DNA of 28,357 nucleotides from assembly GCA_043745295.1 (NCBI GenBank), contig JAYTTN010000190.1, positions 1-28,357 of the forward strand, read 5' to 3'. The notes under the pieces are model-generated. The model was not told the DNA's origin. It was given only the letters and a program-made list of their open reading frames with translations, and searched no databases. Both the position numbers and the translations under genes were made by a program. This document shows positions 14,631 through 21,784 of the stretch, one piece after another (the first letter of the stretch is position 1; each line of letters opens with the position of its first letter). Origin of the DNA: JALHQU01 sp043745295. GTDB taxonomy: Bacteria > Planctomycetota > Planctomycetia > Gemmatales > Gemmataceae.

Positions 14631-15551
14631 ATGCCTTTGCTCCTCCAACTCGACGGCGTCTCCCGCGTGTTCGGCCCCATGACGGTGCTGGACGACGTGA
14701 CGCTGCACCTGCCGCCGGGCCGCATCGGGCTGCTCGGCCCGAACGGGGCGGGGAAATCGACGCTGCTGAAAATCCTCATGGGGCTTCTGCCGCCGAGTTC
14801 CGGCAGCGGCTCCGTCCTCGGTGAACCGCTCGGCAGCGAATCGACGAACTGGCGGCTCCGCCGGCTCATCGGGTTCATGCCCGAAGCCGACGCGCTGGTG
14901 CCGGGCCTGACGGGAATCGAATACGTCTCCCTCGCAGGGCAGCTCTACGGCATGAGTCGCCGGCAAGCCGACCGTCGGGCGCACGAGGTGTTGAGTTATC
15001 TGGAACTGGAAGAAGCCCGCTACCGGTACGTCGAACAGTACTCGGCCGGGATGAAGCAGCGGGCGAAGTTGGCCCAGGCGATAGTCCACGACCCGCCGGT
15101 GCTGCTGTTGGATGAACCGACCAGCGGCCTCGACCCGGCCGGCCGCGACGCCATGCTCCGGCTCATCCGCACGTTGGGCGACGACCACGGGAAGTCGGTC
15201 ATCCTCAGCACGCACCTGCTGGCCGACGTGGAAACGGTGTGCGAGCGGGTAGTCATCCTGGCCGGCGGACGGGTGCGCGGCGTCGGGACCGTGGAAGAAA
15301 TGTGCGCCCGCCGCGCGAACCGGTTCAAGCTGCGAATCCAGGGCGACCCGGCGGCGTTCCGGGCGGAACTGGAAGCGGCCGGCGCGACCGTCACCGCCGA
15401 AGACGGGCGGACGGAACTGGCCGTTCTGGTGCCGGATCGCTGGGAGACGGTCGCCTTCTTCGCCGCCGCCGCTCGCACCGGCATCGCCTTGCGGTCGCTC
15501 ACCCGCGACGACGAAACCCTGGAAGAGCGGTTTTTGAAAACGGTAAGGTGA
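14631..15551 (+). CDS. ABC transporter ATP-binding protein, ABC-2/CcmA type (orphan)
   Basis: A 306-aa nucleotide-binding subunit. Walker A GPNGAGKST is at 36-44, the signature is YSAGMKQR (the second residue pair differs from the usual LSGG), Walker B with D-loop is VLLLDEPTSGLDP, and the H-loop His lies in LSTHLLADVE. After the ATPase core (about 1-220) comes a C-terminal domain of about 80 residues, ending in DDETLEERFLKTVR, typical of drug/lipid-export ATPases of the ABC-2 type. The usual permease gene is absent: the next gene is a small DUF4259 protein. The ATG at 14631 begins the conserved QLDGVSRVFG motif. An ATG at 14583 is in frame but would add 16 atypical residues, and TATCAT at 14575-14580 could be a -10 box serving 14631. 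Confidence 0.92.
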   Translation: MPLLLQLDGVSRVFGPMTVLDDVTLHLPPGRIGLLGPNGAGKSTLLKILMGLLPPSSGSGSVLGEPLGSESTNWRLRRLIGFMPEADALVPGLTGIEYVSLAGQLYGMSRRQADRRAHEVLSYLELEEARYRYVEQYSAGMKQRAKLAQAIVHDPPVLLLDEPTSGLDPAGRDAMLRLIRTLGDDHGKSVILSTHLLADVETVCERVVILAGGRVRGVGTVEEMCARRANRFKLRIQGDPAAFRAELEAAGATVTAEDGRTELAVLVPDRWETVAFFAAAARTGIALRSLTRDDETLEERFLKTVR

Positions 15552-15604
15552 ATTAGACTTGCAAGTGGTCTATATACCCTGCACGGCGGCAGAGGAGTAC
15601 CGAG

Positions 15605-16000
15605 ATGGGAGCGTGGTCACACTCTAGTTTCAACAACGACGACGCCCTCGACTGGGTCGCCGCGCTGTCCCGAAGCGGTTCGGGTGCCATCACCCAAGCA
15701 CTGAACGCTGTGCCCGAATCGGACGACAAGTATCTGGAGGCCCCCGTCGCTTCGGCAGCAGTCGCTGCCGCCGAAGTGGTCGCGGCCCAAGCCGGCTCCC
15801 CGGCCGCCAAGCTCCCGGCCGAAGCGTCCGCGTGGGTGGCGAAGCAGCCGCCACCGACCCCGGAGTTGGTTTCCCTCGCCCGGCGTGCCGTGGAACGCGT
15901 GCTTCGGTTGTCGGAGTTGCGGGACTTGTGGGCCGACTCCGAGAACTCCCAGGCGTGGCAAACCGAGGTGTCAGACTTGCTGGCCCGACTTGGTCGTTAG
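15605..16000 (+). CDS. DUF4259 family protein
   Basis: A 131-aa cytoplasmic protein. The start MGAWSHSSFNNDDALDWVAAL is the DUF4259 hallmark, usually of the form MGAWG-F-NDDALDW. The rest is helical and Ala-rich (APVASAAVAAAEVVAAQAG) with a well-formed C-terminal helix pair RRAVERVLRLSELRDLW and WQTEVSDLLARLG. Function of the family is unknown; members often occur as single, scattered genes, and some are found near toxin or immunity-like genes. ATG 15605 has GAGGAG about 8 nt upstream. Codon third positions are less GC-biased than in the flanking ABC gene, which fits later acquisition. Confidence 0.85.
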   Translation: MGAWSHSSFNNDDALDWVAALSRSGSGAITQALNAVPESDDKYLEAPVASAAVAAAEVVAAQAGSPAAKLPAEASAWVAKQPPPTPELVSLARRAVERVLRLSELRDLWADSENSQAWQTEVSDLLARLGR

Positions 16001-16194
16001 CCCGCCGCGCAAGCAATCGCTAAGCTGCTGTGGCGGACAAATGTGGTGTGTTATTTCGCGTCGGCCGACGGCCCTTGCTGGCGCGGCGGGCGAACAACAC
16101 CAAGGCCAGTAGCGGGGGCGCGCACGAAAGCACGGCGAACGGGGTGTCGTCCCCGCGCTCGCCGTTGCTTCGGTTGTCGCTGATTCCCGGCCGG

Positions 16195-16557
16195 TCACGC
16201 CTCGACGGGTTGCGGCCGCTTCGCGCCGGGCAGGTCGATCGGCTCGGCCACCTTGCGGTAGCCGAGGGAGAACAGCACCTCCAGCACTTCGCTCCAGGTC
16301 GGGAACGGGCGGCGGTTGTCCCGCTTGTACCGGTCCATCGCCTTCATGAAGTCGGTCTCGTCGTCGGAGTAGTCCCTCTCGCAGGTGGTCGGGTCGATGA
16401 GCCGGCGGCGCTCGCTCGCCTGACGGGCTTTGGCCGCGTTCTGCGCCCGGCGGCGGTCGGCCACCACCGGGATGTTCCGCTTGCGGCGGTCGTTCGGGAA
16501 ACCGTCGTCCGACGTGGGGGCGTCGATCTCGGTCTCGGTCTGTAGCTGCTGGCTCAT
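16195..16557 (-). CDS. Small conserved hypothetical protein
   Basis: A 120-aa soluble, highly charged protein with a disordered N-terminus (MSQQLQTETEIDAPTSDDG) and a basic middle (RRKRNIPVVADRRRAQNAAK). The C-terminal half is well conserved-looking: TCERDYSDDETDFMKAMDRY, KRDNRRPFPTWSEVLEVLFS and LGYRKV. The last part resembles a helical module also found in many planctomycete proteins of unknown role. No catalytic residues are evident. The start ATG 16557 sits 98 nt downstream of a good promoter candidate (16656-16683). The 194 bp between its stop and the end of the DUF4259 gene hold nothing I can name. Confidence 0.75.
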   Translation of the reverse strand: MSQQLQTETEIDAPTSDDGFPNDRRKRNIPVVADRRRAQNAAKARQASERRRLIDPTTCERDYSDDETDFMKAMDRYKRDNRRPFPTWSEVLEVLFSLGYRKVAEPIDLPGAKRPQPVEA

Positions 16558-16655
16558 GGGTGCATCCTCGTGCAGGGGGTAGAGCAGGGGGATGCCAGAG
16601 GGTCGCGGTCTCCACCGCAGCCCGGTTGCGTACCGAATGGGATGGACGGTGCTAC

Positions 16656-16683
16656 AACCTACCCGGTGAAATCGCGCTGTCAA
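16656..16683 (-). promoter_or_regulatory. Candidate sigma70-type promoter for the 120-aa gene
   Basis: On the minus strand TTGACA (16683-16678), a perfect -35 box, is followed after 16 nt by TAGGTT (16661-16656), a moderate -10 box. Transcription would start near 16649, giving a leader of about 90 nt. Confidence 0.5.
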
Positions 16684-16827
16684 CCAGAATTCGCGCCGTC
16701 GGGACATTCGACACGATCATTCCTGGAAAGGGTGTCCGTTTCGGAAAGGTGGAGAATTTTCTGAATACTGCCGTCCGGTTCGCCGAAGTGCCGGATAGCC
16801 CTCAAATTCCGAGCGACCGTCCGACTC

Positions 16828-17448
16828 ATGGCCGACCTGAACCTGATTCGCCTGTTCGATTTCTACCTCGCGGCCATGCTGCTGCTCAGCGTGTACCGCC
16901 GGCGGAAGGTGTACGCCGACGGCGTCCGCCTGTTCCTGTCCACGTTTTCCCGGCGGAAGAAGCTGATCGGCACCCTGTCCGCCCACCGCGAGGTGCTGCT
17001 CACAGCGGAGGTTCTCGGCCCCGTCTTCCTGGCCCTCGGCCTGATGGCCGTGCAGCTCGTCTGCTCGCGGCTGTTGTGGCCGCACGCGAACCTCGTCGTC
17101 GGCGACGTGTTCGACTCGTGGTGGCAAGCACTGGTGGTGGTGTTGGCGTTCGGACCGATGTTCGCCGTCGATCTGTACTTCTTGATCCGCATCGGGCGGT
17201 TCGACCGGCGGGAAACGGAAAAATATCTCGACCAGGCGGAAACGTGGCTCGGCTCGTGGCGCGGGGCGGCGGTGCGGGTGGCGACGCTCGGCTACGTCAA
17301 CCCGGCGCGGATGGTCGGGGAGCAGGTCCGGCAGGGGCTGAAGGAGGTCGGCGCGACGGTGACGTGGGCGATGAACTGGGTGGCGATCCAGTCCGCCTGT
17401 CGCCTCGCCTTCGGGCTGACCGTGTGGGGCCTGTGGGTGATCGGGTGA
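16828..17448 (+). CDS. Hypothetical membrane protein
   Basis: A 206-aa protein with about four hydrophobic helices: 9-23, 57-80 (LLTAEVLGPVFLALGLMAVQ), 98-121 (WWQALVVVLAFGPMFAVDLY) and about 185-205. Basic patches (YRRRKVYADG, SRRKKLIG) place the first loop in the cytoplasm. The long stretch 123-180 between helices 3 and 4 is amphipathic (RRETEKYLDQAETWLGSW). I recognise no family. It precedes the histidine phosphatase gene by 60 nt on the same strand, so they could be co-transcribed, though TACAAT at 17459-17464 could be a separate -10 box. The upstream 270 bp (16558-16827) is AT-richer than average and contains the divergent promoter of the 120-aa gene. Confidence 0.75.
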   Translation: MADLNLIRLFDFYLAAMLLLSVYRRRKVYADGVRLFLSTFSRRKKLIGTLSAHREVLLTAEVLGPVFLALGLMAVQLVCSRLLWPHANLVVGDVFDSWWQALVVVLAFGPMFAVDLYFLIRIGRFDRRETEKYLDQAETWLGSWRGAAVRVATLGYVNPARMVGEQVRQGLKEVGATVTWAMNWVAIQSACRLAFGLTVWGLWVIG

Positions 17449-17508
17449 CGGTGGCCCCGTACAATGCGGAATTGGCGGGTTCGTTCGCCGGTTACACTGG
17501 AGGCGATG

Positions 17509-18090
17509 ATGAACCGGTGGCTCGAGCTGTTCCTGGCGGTCTTACTCGGGCCGGCGGGTTGCGCGGCCGGCGAGGAGAAGGCGTTCCCGGCGACGGTGCT
17601 GCTCGTCCGCCACGCGGAGAAGCCGCCGGACGCGGACGAGTCGATCCACCTGTCGGCCGAGGGGAAGAAACGGGCCGACGCGCTACCTGGGTTATTCGAG
17701 GCGTCCAAGGCCCGTCCCGATCCGCTTCCGAAGCCGGATTTCGTTTTCGCCACCGAGAGTTCCAAGCACAGCCACCGGCCGGCGGAGACGGCCGAGCCGC
17801 TGGCGAAGGCGCTCGACCTGAAGGTCCGCACGCCGGTCAAGAACGAGGATTTCGCCAAACTCGCCAAGCACGTCCTCACCGACCCGAAGTACGCCGGCAA
17901 AACGGTGTTGATCTGCTGGCACCACGGCACCATGCCGCAACTGGCACGGGCGCTCGGCGCGACGGACGCCCCCGGCGACTGGAAAGGGTCCGCCTTCGAC
18001 CGCGTGTGGCGGATCGACTTCGGGGATGGCGGGAAAGTCAACTTCCGCGACCTGCCGCAGAAACTGCTGCCCGGCGACGCAAAGAAGTGA
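17509..18090 (+). CDS. Histidine phosphatase family protein, exported
   Basis: A 193-aa protein of the phosphoglycerate-mutase/SixA-like branch of histidine phosphatases. A short hydrophobic N-terminus (LELFLAVLLGPAGCAAG) looks like a signal peptide with a weak lipobox ending at Cys18. The catalytic RH pair is in TVLLVRHAEKPP (His35), the second conserved His is in VLICWHHGTMPQLARALG, and SAEGKKRADALPGLF plus SKHSHRPAETAEPLA give the phosphate-binding Arg region. The mature protein is small, as in the SixA-like group. Two ATGs overlap (17506 and 17509); GGAGG at 17499-17503 gives 5-6 nt spacing to 17509, which I prefer. The substrate is unknown. The convergent cytochrome gene ends 10 nt away. 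Confidence 0.88.
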   Translation: MNRWLELFLAVLLGPAGCAAGEEKAFPATVLLVRHAEKPPDADESIHLSAEGKKRADALPGLFEASKARPDPLPKPDFVFATESSKHSHRPAETAEPLAKALDLKVRTPVKNEDFAKLAKHVLTDPKYAGKTVLICWHHGTMPQLARALGATDAPGDWKGSAFDRVWRIDFGDGGKVNFRDLPQKLLPGDAKK

Positions 18091-18100
18091 CGGCCGGGCG

Positions 18101-19186
18101 TCACTTCGCGTCGCGGCGCAAGCGGTAGGAGAACGCGCCCAGCAGGTCGCCGCGCTGCCCGCCGTGGCATTCCACGCACTGGCCCACGCTGCGGATCGCC
18201 CCGACCATCCGCGCGTCGCGGTCGTCGCCACGGGTGTAAAGGTCTTCGCCACCGCGGATCGCCTTCACGCCCTCCGCCTCGAACGAGTCCGGCTCCCGCG
18301 TCGGCAGCTTCTTCACCTCCCGCATCCGGGGCAGGTTCTCCGAGACGTAGACCGCCGGCGACGGGTGCAGTAGCAACCCGACGAGTTCCAGCCGGCGGAC
18401 TTCCCACTTCTCGACCGGCTCAGGCACCTTACTGAAGCGGTGCGGGCGGAACCCGGCTACTTCACGGCGGTTCTTCACATAGCCGAACCCGTCCGGGTAC
18501 GCGAAGTCGAGCAGGCTGTTCACATGCAATTCACCGAACGGTTTCCGCAGCGTGTCCGGCACGTCCTCGCCGAGCGACACGCCGTTCGGGTCGTACCGCT
18601 CCGGTTGCGGCACCGGCGGCGTTGGATCGGGGCCGAAGTCTTCGGCCTTCGGCGAGCGGTCCCTCATTCGGAGCGAACCGAATCCAGCCGCACGGTGGAA
18701 CATCTCCACGCGGCTGGCATGGACGGATTGCAACGAATCGACGCGACCACCCCATTTCCGGTCGAGCCTCTCTTCCGACTTGACCCAGAGTGGGCCGCCG
18801 GTACTTCCGCCGTCGGTCGGAATCGGCACGCGATCCGCCATCGACTCGAACGGGACTTGCTGTTCCCACTCGTCGTACTGAATCCACAGTCTTCCGATGT
18901 TGGCCAAGACGAAAAGCCATACCGCGGTAGTGATGCCGATGGAGGTGTTGCGGTAGACTCTCACTCCCCGTTCGGGAATCCAGACCAGCGGTAAGGTCAA
19001 CGCGAGGAGTACGCCCTGGATCAGGACGGGAAGAAAGTAGACGACGCAGAGATGTGTGCCGCCAGCCAGGAAGAAGCAGTAGAGCAGCGCGCCGCCGGTC
19101 GGCCGACCGTGCTTGCGGATCGACGAATTCACGGCCACAAGCATCCCCAACGAGAGCGCTACGGGAATGAGAGAAAGCCAGTGCAT
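18101..19186 (-). CDS. Membrane-anchored one-haem c-type cytochrome-like protein
   Basis: A 361-aa protein. The first 120 residues form about four transmembrane helices (MHWLSLIPVALSLGMLVAVN, ALLYCFFLAGGTHLCVVYFL, VLLALTLPLVWIPE, ITTAVWLFVLANIG). The rest is a soluble domain with many short charged segments and Pro-rich turns (DPTPPVPQPERYDPNG). A single c-type haem motif, CVECHGG, lies near the C-terminus (Cys337, Cys340, His341), followed by GAFSYRL. That arrangement occurs in DUF3365-like and other tetrahaem-free electron carriers, but I do not recognise the family. The start at 19186 places the first helix correctly. It is 32 nt downstream of another membrane protein on the same strand, so the pair may be an operon. 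It probably passes electrons at the periplasmic face. Confidence 0.75.
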   Translation of the reverse strand: MHWLSLIPVALSLGMLVAVNSSIRKHGRPTGGALLYCFFLAGGTHLCVVYFLPVLIQGVLLALTLPLVWIPERGVRVYRNTSIGITTAVWLFVLANIGRLWIQYDEWEQQVPFESMADRVPIPTDGGSTGGPLWVKSEERLDRKWGGRVDSLQSVHASRVEMFHRAAGFGSLRMRDRSPKAEDFGPDPTPPVPQPERYDPNGVSLGEDVPDTLRKPFGELHVNSLLDFAYPDGFGYVKNRREVAGFRPHRFSKVPEPVEKWEVRRLELVGLLLHPSPAVYVSENLPRMREVKKLPTREPDSFEAEGVKAIRGGEDLYTRGDDRDARMVGAIRSVGQCVECHGGQRGDLLGAFSYRLRRDAK

Positions 19187-19218
19187 GTCGATCAGTGCCT
19201 CGCGCTGCAGTTCCGAAC

Positions 19219-19884
19219 TCACACGCACGCTTCCAGCGTCAGGAACAGGTCGGGCTCCGTCTTGAACACCTCGGCGGCCTTGCGGAGGGTGCGGATGCGG
19301 TCGATGTGCCAGGGGTTCTCGAACTTGGAGGCCGCTTCGCCATCGTAGGGGAAGTTCTCCAGCAACTCCGTGCGGATCATCATGGCCCGCACCTTGCGGA
19401 TGCGCTCCTCGCCGACCACCTCGCACGTCAGGAACAGCGAGTACTTCACCAGCGTGACCGGCAGCCCGGCGTCCAGGCGGATGTTGCCGACGACCATTTG
19501 CTCGGCCACGGCGTTCAGCACGAAGTTCAGGACGAACCAGCGGTCCGCCTTCTCGATGTACATCATCGGGTCGGCGACGGTGCAGGCGCGGGCGGCGTGC
19601 TGCACCTTCTCGACGGCGACGGGGTTCAGGAACAACTCGTCGAGGCTCCGCTCCATGACGGTGCGGATCTTCAGGTAGCCGTCGCGGAGGATGTTCAGCG
19701 ATACGATGACGCGGTGTAGGAACTCCTTCGACTCCCACTCGCGGCGGGCCTTGTACCGGCCGTAGTAGCGGCCGAACACGAACGCCAGCGCCGCCGTCAC
19801 CGCCGACGCCAGCACGGTGACGATGATCCGCTTGGTGGAGTCGCTGATGATGGCATCGACGTCGTTCGCCCAGAGCGGGAACAT
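19219..19884 (-). CDS. Hypothetical membrane-anchored protein
   Basis: A 221-aa protein with one N-terminal transmembrane helix (RIIVTVLASAVTAALAFVFG, about 19-38) followed by a basic stop-transfer segment (RYYGRYKARREW). The cytoplasmic region is helical and well-ordered (KEFLHRVIVSLNILRDGYLK, VLNAVAEQMVVGNIRLDAG, RKVRAMMIRTELLENFPYDG). No catalytic or binding motif stands out and I do not recognise the family. It is followed 32 nt later by the membrane cytochrome gene. Upstream on the same strand lie a dispersed hairpin (19902-19962) and the FKBP array. Confidence 0.7.
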   Translation of the reverse strand: MFPLWANDVDAIISDSTKRIIVTVLASAVTAALAFVFGRYYGRYKARREWESKEFLHRVIVSLNILRDGYLKIRTVMERSLDELFLNPVAVEKVQHAARACTVADPMMYIEKADRWFVLNFVLNAVAEQMVVGNIRLDAGLPVTLVKYSLFLTCEVVGEERIRKVRAMMIRTELLENFPYDGEAASKFENPWHIDRIRTLRKAAEVFKTEPDLFLTLEACV

Positions 19885-19901
19885 GTGGGCACCATTGACT
19901 C

Positions 19902-19962
19902 GTAGGGGCACCCCTTGTGGGTGCCCGTGATTTCCGAGGGCACCCACAAGGGGTGCCCCTAC
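19902..19962. repeat. Perfect 61-bp palindromic repeat, copy A
   Basis: GTAGGGGCACCCCTTGTGGG begins the left arm. Its 25-nt complement ends GGGGTGCCCCTAC, with an 11-nt loop. A second copy lies at 20630-20691. The stop codon of the upstream 74-aa gene (19959-19961, minus) is part of the outer arm. Confidence 0.92.
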
Positions 19963-20183
19963 TTTCTTCTGGTCAGCCGCTTGCCCAGTCCAACGCCCAC
20001 GATAGCGCCGACCATGCCGGCGACGGTGGTGAGGGCCACTTGCGCGACGCTGAACGTGCCCGGCTTGCGGGGGAACAGCCACGGCGCGACCGCGAACGCC
20101 CCGGTGGCGGCGAACACAACGGCCCCCACCGCCATCGCGGCGAGGAGGGCCGGCGGCAGCTTCTTGGCAGGCGGACGGGCCAT
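19959..20183 (-). CDS. Small two-helix membrane protein
   Basis: A 74-aa protein with a basic Pro-rich start (MARPPAKKLPPA), a helix at about 13-32 (LLAAMAVGAVVFAATGAFAV), a short loop (LFPRKPGTFS) and a second helix (VALTTVAGMVGAIVGVGLG) ending in KRLTRRK. Both ends are positively charged, so both probably face the cytoplasm. The ATG overlaps the stop of the upstream FKBP gene by one base (TGATG), which implies translational coupling. I do not recognise the family. Being coupled to an exported prolyl isomerase, it may be a membrane partner, but that is inference. Confidence 0.7.
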   Translation of the reverse strand: MARPPAKKLPPALLAAMAVGAVVFAATGAFAVAPWLFPRKPGTFSVAQVALTTVAGMVGAIVGVGLGKRLTRRK

Positions 20184-20611
20184 CACTTGGTCTCGATCAG
20201 TTCTATCTCGAACACCAGCGTGCTGTTCGGCGGGATGCCGTCCTTGTCTTGATCGCCGTAGGCCAGTTCCGGCGGGATGACGAACCGGCGGACGCCGCCC
20301 GGCTTCATCCCCGGCATGCCCACCTGCCAGCCCTTGATGAGACCGCCCAGTTTCGAGGTGAACGGCTTGTCGGTCTCCTTGCTACTCTGCACCATCTTGC
20401 CGCCGGTCAGCCAGAGGGTGTAGTGGGCGGTGACGGTGCCGCCTTCCTTCACGGCGTCGCCCTTGCCTTCCGTCACGTCCCACACCTTCATGCCGTTGTC
20501 CTGCTTCTTCCACTCCTTGGCGTCGAGGGCCGGGAACTTGGGCACGTCGGCGGCCGGGGCCACGGCGACGAGGGCGGCCACCAGGGCCGTGGCGAACAGG
20601 GGGCGGAACAT
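20183..20611 (-). CDS. FKBP-type peptidyl-prolyl isomerase, third of three
   Basis: A 142-aa protein with a signal peptide (MFRPLFATALVAALVAVAPA) and a complete FKBP fold: TVTAHYTLWLTGGKMVQSSK, LGGLIKGWQVGMPGMKPGG, VRRFVIPPELAYGD and IPPNSTLVFEIELIE. FKBPs isomerise X-Pro bonds and here it would act in the periplasm. Tyr64, Trp95 and Tyr118 of the drug/proline pocket are kept. The conserved Phe-Asp pair (FDSS in canonical members) is replaced by Val-Gln (VQSS, 74-77), so catalysis may be weak or the binding preference changed. The upstream segment AKEWKKQDNGMKVWDV is shared by all three copies. The gene follows copy two after 88 nt that contain a palindromic repeat. Confidence 0.93.
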   Translation of the reverse strand: MFRPLFATALVAALVAVAPAADVPKFPALDAKEWKKQDNGMKVWDVTEGKGDAVKEGGTVTAHYTLWLTGGKMVQSSKETDKPFTSKLGGLIKGWQVGMPGMKPGGVRRFVIPPELAYGDQDKDGIPPNSTLVFEIELIETK

Positions 20612-20629
20612 CGCAACCTCTCGGTTTTG

Positions 20630-20691
20630 GTAGGGGCATCCCTTGTGGGTGCCCTGTGAAGGGAAAGGGCACCCACAAGGGGTGCCCCTAC
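20630..20691. repeat. Near-perfect 62-bp palindromic repeat, copy B
   Basis: Same family as 19902-19962: the left arm GTAGGGGCATCCCTTGTGGG differs from the other by one base, and the right arm ends GGGGTGCCCCTAC. It separates the second and third FKBP genes and lies upstream of the third gene's start codon, so it could attenuate or protect the operon mRNA. Confidence 0.92.
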
Positions 20692-20699
20692 CGGACGAA

Positions 20700-21167
20700 C
20701 TACTTGCTCTCGATCAGTTCGATGACGAACACGAGGTCGCTGTTCGGCGGGATGTCCTTGCCCGCGCCGCGGGCACCGTAGCCCATCGCCGCCGGGATGA
20801 GCAGCCGGCGGATGCCGCCCGGCTTCATGCCCGGAACGCCGTCCGTCCAGCCCTTGATGACCTGGTGCAGGCCGAAGCTGATGGTCTCGCCCCGGTCCTT
20901 GCTGCTGTCGAACTTCTTGCCGTTGCTGGCCAGCCAGCCGACGTAGTGGACGGTGACGGTGGAGCCGGCCGGCGCTTCCTTGCCGTCGCCGACTTTCACG
21001 TCCCACATCTTCATGCCGCCGGGCAGCTCCTTCCACTCCTTGGCGGCCACATCCGGGAAGGCGAACGGTTCGGTCACGGGTTTCTCCTTTTCCTTCGGCA
21101 CGGGGGCGGCGGACGCGACGATCGTGCCGAGGACGACCGCCGACACGGCGAACCAGGAACGGCTCAT
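20700..21167 (-). CDS. FKBP-type peptidyl-prolyl isomerase, second of three (canonical active site)
   Basis: A 155-aa exported FKBP. The signal peptide is MSRSWFAVSAVVLGTIVASA, followed by a charged linker (PVPKEKEKPVTE) and the shared segment AAKEWKELPGGMKMWDV. The FKBP core has VHYVGWLASNGKKFDSSKDR with the canonical Phe-Asp (FDSS, 86-89), then ISFGLHQVIKGWTDGVPGMK, IRRLLIPAAMGYGARG and IPPNSDLVFVIELIE. All pocket residues expected for activity are in place, unlike its two neighbours. The start ATG 21167 is 26 nt after the stop of copy one. It is the likeliest active isomerase of the set. Confidence 0.95.
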   Translation of the reverse strand: MSRSWFAVSAVVLGTIVASAAPVPKEKEKPVTEPFAFPDVAAKEWKELPGGMKMWDVKVGDGKEAPAGSTVTVHYVGWLASNGKKFDSSKDRGETISFGLHQVIKGWTDGVPGMKPGGIRRLLIPAAMGYGARGAGKDIPPNSDLVFVIELIESK

Positions 21168-21193
21168 GGGACTCGCCTCGTTGGGGGAGGGGG

Positions 21194-21712
21194 TCACGGG
21201 GACGAGATCAGTTCGACCTCGAAGATCAACGTGCTGTTCGGCGGGATGTCGCCCTTGTCCTGCGCGCCGTAACCCTTCTCCGGCGGGACGTAGAGCCGGC
21301 GAGTGCCGCCCGGCTTCATGCCGGGGATCGCCTCCTGCCAGCCGGGGATCAGACCGCCGAGAGCGGACACGAACGGCTTGCCGCCGTCCTTGCTGGATTG
21401 CACCTTGTTGCCGTTCGTCAGCCACAGGGTGTAGTGCATGGTCACCCGCGCGCCGGCCGGGACCGGATCGCCGGTGCCTTCCTTGAAATCCCAGTACTTC
21501 ACCCCGCCGGGCAGGTCCTTCCAGTCGGCCCCGTCGAGCGGGAACAGGTCGAACTTGCCGCTCGCGCTCGGCCCCTTCGCCCCGCCGCCCTTGTCGCCCG
21601 GCTTCGCCGGATCGGGGCTGCCGCCGGTGGCGACGATCAGGCCCACCAACAGGATGACGCCGGCGATGGCCGCCGCCGGGATCAGGATCTTCTGCATCTG
21701 CTGCTTGTCCAT
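21194..21712 (-). CDS. FKBP-type peptidyl-prolyl isomerase, first of three, membrane-anchored
   Basis: A 172-aa protein. It has a transmembrane anchor (about 9-28, ILIPAAAIAGVILLVGLIVA) without a clear cleavage site, a Gly/Pro-rich flexible linker (GGSPDPAKPGDKGGGAKG), then the shared segment GADWKDLPGGVKYWDF and the FKBP domain. Motifs are TMHYTLWLTNGNKVQSSKDG, LGGLIPGWQEAIPGMKPGG, TRRLYVPPEKGYGAQD and IPPNSTLIFEVELI. As in copy three, the canonical Phe-Asp is Val-Gln (VQSS, 104-107). The gene is first in the array; a good promoter candidate (21757-21784) precedes it. The anchor should keep the domain on the outer face of the cytoplasmic membrane. Confidence 0.94.
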   Translation of the reverse strand: MDKQQMQKILIPAAAIAGVILLVGLIVATGGSPDPAKPGDKGGGAKGPSASGKFDLFPLDGADWKDLPGGVKYWDFKEGTGDPVPAGARVTMHYTLWLTNGNKVQSSKDGGKPFVSALGGLIPGWQEAIPGMKPGGTRRLYVPPEKGYGAQDKGDIPPNSTLIFEVELISSP

Positions 21713-21756
21713 CCGACACCCACCCCAGTTGAGGACGACGAAAACGGTAGACGCAC

Positions 21757-21784
21757 ATTATAGCGGAACCTCCCAACCTGTTCA
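21757..21784 (-). promoter_or_regulatory. Probable sigma70-type promoter of the FKBP array
   Basis: On the minus strand TATAAT (21762-21757), a perfect -10 box, is preceded after 16 nt by TGAACA (21784-21779). Transcription would start near 21750, leaving a leader of about 38 nt to the first FKBP gene. The -35 box lies inside a palindrome, CCAACCT-GTTC-AGGTTGG (21773-21790), which could be an operator or a dispersed repeat. Confidence 0.55.

Noticed and set aside
16001..16194. Possible small gene between the DUF4259 and 120-aa genes
   Set aside because: Short frames exist on both strands, but none has a start with a ribosome site or a plausible protein sequence.
19902..20691. CRISPR-like array made of the two identical hairpins
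   Set aside because: Only two copies, 728 bp apart with genes between them, and no spacers or cas genes.
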